From: CAWCXF01 sp963799455
GTDB lineage: Bacteria > Pseudomonadota > Alphaproteobacteria > Rhodobacterales > Rhodobacteraceae
DNA: 64,000 nt
Assembly: GCA_963799455.1 (NCBI GenBank)
Contig: CAWCXF010000007.1
Location: 124,001 to 188,000 of the forward strand
Direction of reading: 5' to 3'
Shown: piece after piece, positions 62,047 to 64,000 of the stretch
Numbering within the stretch: position 1 is the first letter of the stretch
Layout of the letters: each line of letters starts with the position of its first letter
The notes under the pieces: model-generated
Database searches by the model: none
What the model was told of the DNA's origin: nothing
What the model saw: only the letters and a program-made list of their open reading frames with translations
Position numbers and translations under genes: made by a program

Positions 62047-64000
62047 CTAGCGCAGCGGATTGACGGGCCCCGGTCCCGTCACTTGCCCTTGTTTCCGACG
62101 TCGAAGAAACGTGAGGGCAAGAAGGAAGAGGAATGCGAGAGGCGTTCCGCTCTTGGGTGCGGCGATGTTGCAACCACAGCCACTGGTCAATCCAGGCAAC
62201 TCGCCGCCGGGTTCCGCGTCGCCGCCCGCTCCGACATCGCCGCCCGCCCCCGCGTCGTCGCCGGGACCCACGTAGCCCGGTCCACCGTCGGCGAAGAGTA
62301 CGACGCCGCCGTCGGAGACAATCACGCCGGCATCACCGATCACGACGCCGCCATCCTCGGTGGTGATTCCGCCACCGTCCATTCGATCCATCCCGCCGGG
62401 TCCGCTGTCCATGCCCGGCCCAGCGTCCCGCGAGGGGCCGGGCCCTGCGTCAGGCCCAGGTGTCACGATGGCGTCGCCCATGATCCAGACGCCAACCACG
62501 TCGATGACCAAGTGTGTCCGCCGGTTCGCGAAGACGCAGAGCGTTCCAAGAGCGGGGTCGATCTGCGTGACCGCTAGTGCACCGACCGTGTCGCCCGCAT
62601 CGAGGTTGAGCGACGAGGTGTTCCCGCGGCCGGCGCCGCAAGGGAACGCCGTGACAAAGTTCGGGCCCTCGGACGCGAGCGCCGTGATGTTCGTCACGAC
62701 TGCCTGAACCGAACGTGGCATGCCGTTCAGCTCTTGAATAGGCAGCTCAAGGATCTGACCTCGGCTGAGGCGATTCGTAAAGCCGGTGATCTCTGTGCGG
62801 GTGTCGAGGATTCGCTGTGCAAAAAGAGGCTGATAGCTGAGGCGGCCTTCGGGCGACAGATAACCACCGACATCGACGACGATATCTGCAGCCTCGGTCG
62901 AACGAACACACATCTCGCCGTCCACCAACGGCACCACGACGGTGTTGGCCACGACGTCGCCGCCGCCAAAGTTGATGCTACTCGTCTCAGGCGTGGTGCC
63001 GCACGGGAAGGCCTGAAGGAACCCAGCCATGGCGGGATCGATGACTGCGATGGTCGCCACGACGCCCGTCGAGCCGGGGGGCGCCATCACATCGACGCGG
63101 CGAACCTCCATCGGGGCGAGTGGAGCGATTGGTTCGCGCGTGTCGAGTACGCGGAGCGGGGCGATCGAGGTTAGACCATCGCCCGTCGGTCCAAAGAATC
63201 CAGACACGTCGGCCACCGCGTGGACGGTGGAAAGGGAGTAGAAATCGATGCCACCATAGACGCCGATTCGAACAGGTGCGGCGTTGGCGCGGGTGCCAAG
63301 GGGCGGAACGTTGACATTGGACGTTCCTGGACGTGATCGCCCGCTTGGAAACACCGTCATGAAACTCGGTGCATCCGTTCCAATGACAGCGAGGTTGAGC
63401 CAGACACCCGAAGCGCCGGGCGGGATCAGCGTCGAGCGATACACGCTGGTGGACATCGCGTCGATCGGTCCCGACGTACTACCATCGCGGCGAATCAGAT
63501 GTCGGCTCCTCGCGGCTTCACGCGTATCGAAGAGCCGATGAGGCGGGACGAAGTTGAGGCGCGAGGTGGGGCCATCGACGGCGACGTTCGGCGGGACGGC
63601 GCCCGCGACAGCAACGGCCTCCGGGGGTTCGACGATGGGCATCTCGCAGCGCGCCGGCGACGCCTCGCATTCGAGCCCCGTCACGGAACAGTCTTGCGAG
63701 GTACAATCCGCGCGGACTAAGGTGTCTCCTTCGCATCGCGGATCGCAGGTGGCGCCGGGCACGTCGTCCCAGAACGCCGCGCCCATTTCGTTGTAGATGT
63801 CGCGGGTTTTTCGACCGTAGGCGTCGCGACGCTCTCGGCAGCGAGTGGAGTTGCTGGAGCAGCCGTTGTAGTAATGACGAACAGTCTCAAGCCAGGGAAG
63901 CCATCGACCGTTGTCGATGCGAACCCCGTTCATCCACTCGACGGCTTCGGCGACGGTGCTGACGCCGTCGATATAACGTGAACGGATCACCATGTCGGTC
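62047..64000 (-). CDS. secreted surface protein with repeated DTR-type domains and MYXO-CTERM tail (partial)
   Basis: The frame is open to the right edge, so the N-terminus lies outside. The first visible ~115 residues form a Cys-containing domain (YYNGCSSNSTRCRERRDAYG) I cannot name. Three ~130-residue repeats follow, each with a RLFDTRE/RVLDTRE/RILDTRT start, a TVFPSG/AFPCG turn and VVDVGGY-like end. These repeats are common in secreted actinobacterial and myxobacterial proteins. After a Gly/Asp/Pro linker it ends SGCGCN, a hydrophobic helix and RRRK, a clear MYXO-CTERM sorting tail. It converges on the CheX-like gene with 8 bp between stops. Confidence 0.78.
   Translation of the reverse strand, partial: TDMVIRSRYIDGVSTVAEAVEWMNGVRIDNGRWLPWLETVRHYYNGCSSNSTRCRERRDAYGRKTRDIYNEMGAAFWDDVPGATCDPRCEGDTLVRADCTSQDCSVTGLECEASPARCEMPIVEPPEAVAVAGAVPPNVAVDGPTSRLNFVPPHRLFDTREAARSRHLIRRDGSTSGPIDAMSTSVYRSTLIPPGASGVWLNLAVIGTDAPSFMTVFPSGRSRPGTSNVNVPPLGTRANAAPVRIGVYGGIDFYSLSTVHAVADVSGFFGPTGDGLTSIAPLRVLDTREPIAPLAPMEVRRVDVMAPPGSTGVVATIAVIDPAMAGFLQAFPCGTTPETSSINFGGGDVVANTVVVPLVDGEMCVRSTEAADIVVDVGGYLSPEGRLSYQPLFAQRILDTRTEITGFTNRLSRGQILELPIQELNGMPRSVQAVVTNITALASEGPNFVTAFPCGAGRGNTSSLNLDAGDTVGALAVTQIDPALGTLCVFANRRTHLVIDVVGVWIMGDAIVTPGPDAGPGPSRDAGPGMDSGPGGMDRMDGGGITTEDGGVVIGDAGVIVSDGGVVLFADGGPGYVGPGDDAGAGGDVGAGGDAEPGGELPGLTSGCGCNIAAPKSGTPLAFLFLLALTFLRRRKQGQVTGPGPVNPLR

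Overview
The window is GC-rich DNA that looks like a chromosome segment of a myxobacterium-type organism (Myxococcota). The support is two proteins with MYXO-CTERM-like tails (near 32,000 and 62,050), an AgmX/PglI-type double-domain protein, many small lipoproteins, Hanks-type kinases with membrane tails, and a large chemosensory operon. The first ~2.1 kb does not fit. It holds the end of a DUF3667-like membrane protein, a small lipoprotein and the 3' two thirds of an ftsH gene of sphingomonad/Erythrobacter type. At 2117-2121 the FtsH reading frame runs straight into the AAA domain of an unrelated DUF3686 'DNA repair ATPase'. The kilobase after that join carries about eight frameshifts, so an assembly chimera at a poor-quality contig end is the likeliest reading.

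Layout. 2.1-9.2 kb: minus-strand operon of a YqiJ-like membrane protein, a flotillin and the DUF3686 ATPase. 9.4-16.4 kb: TamB and TamA, outer-membrane assembly, with a hexanucleotide microsatellite inside tamA. 16.4-19.0 kb: overlapping operon of a geranylgeranyl-reductase-family flavoenzyme, a GT2 glycosyltransferase and a DUF2064 protein. 19.1-21.1 kb: an SDR enzyme converging on a beta-barrel/lipoprotein pair. 21.1-21.9 kb: non-coding, with tRNA-Lys-like pieces in permuted order and three tandem UUCG hairpins, in front of a slipin. 23-25.7 kb: REP-like palindromes, a lipoprotein and a frameshifted GH43-like lipoprotein. 25.7-34.6 kb: a rhodanese, a DUF3556 membrane protein, an AgmX/PglI-like protein, and a PhoR-type kinase and PhoB-type regulator separated by envelope proteins. 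34.7-38.9 kb: YchF, small secreted proteins and a broken SulP transporter. 39-43.6 kb: a stress block (universal stress protein, baeRF-like protein, CPA2 antiporter). 43.9-51.6 kb: two homologous Ser/Thr kinases flanking TerB-like, SpoVR and DUF444 genes. 51.6-62.0 kb: a chemosensory cluster with CheA, CheW, a soluble MCP, CheR, CheB, CheD, two CheY-like and two CheX-like proteins. 62.0 kb to the end: a secreted repeat protein with a MYXO-CTERM tail.

Main themes are envelope biogenesis and membrane microdomains (flotillin, slipin, TamAB), stress response (USP, baeRF, SpoVR/DUF444) and signal transduction. Several genes are split by single-base changes in homopolymers (24,403; 48,384; 50,187; 52,611). 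These may be sequencing errors, and the nine-base G tract at 52,611 is long enough to deserve a test for phase variation. The most interesting candidates for new biology are the SpoVR/DUF444 module flanked by Hanks kinases, the CheX fusion behind a homopolymer tract, and the permuted tRNA-like locus.
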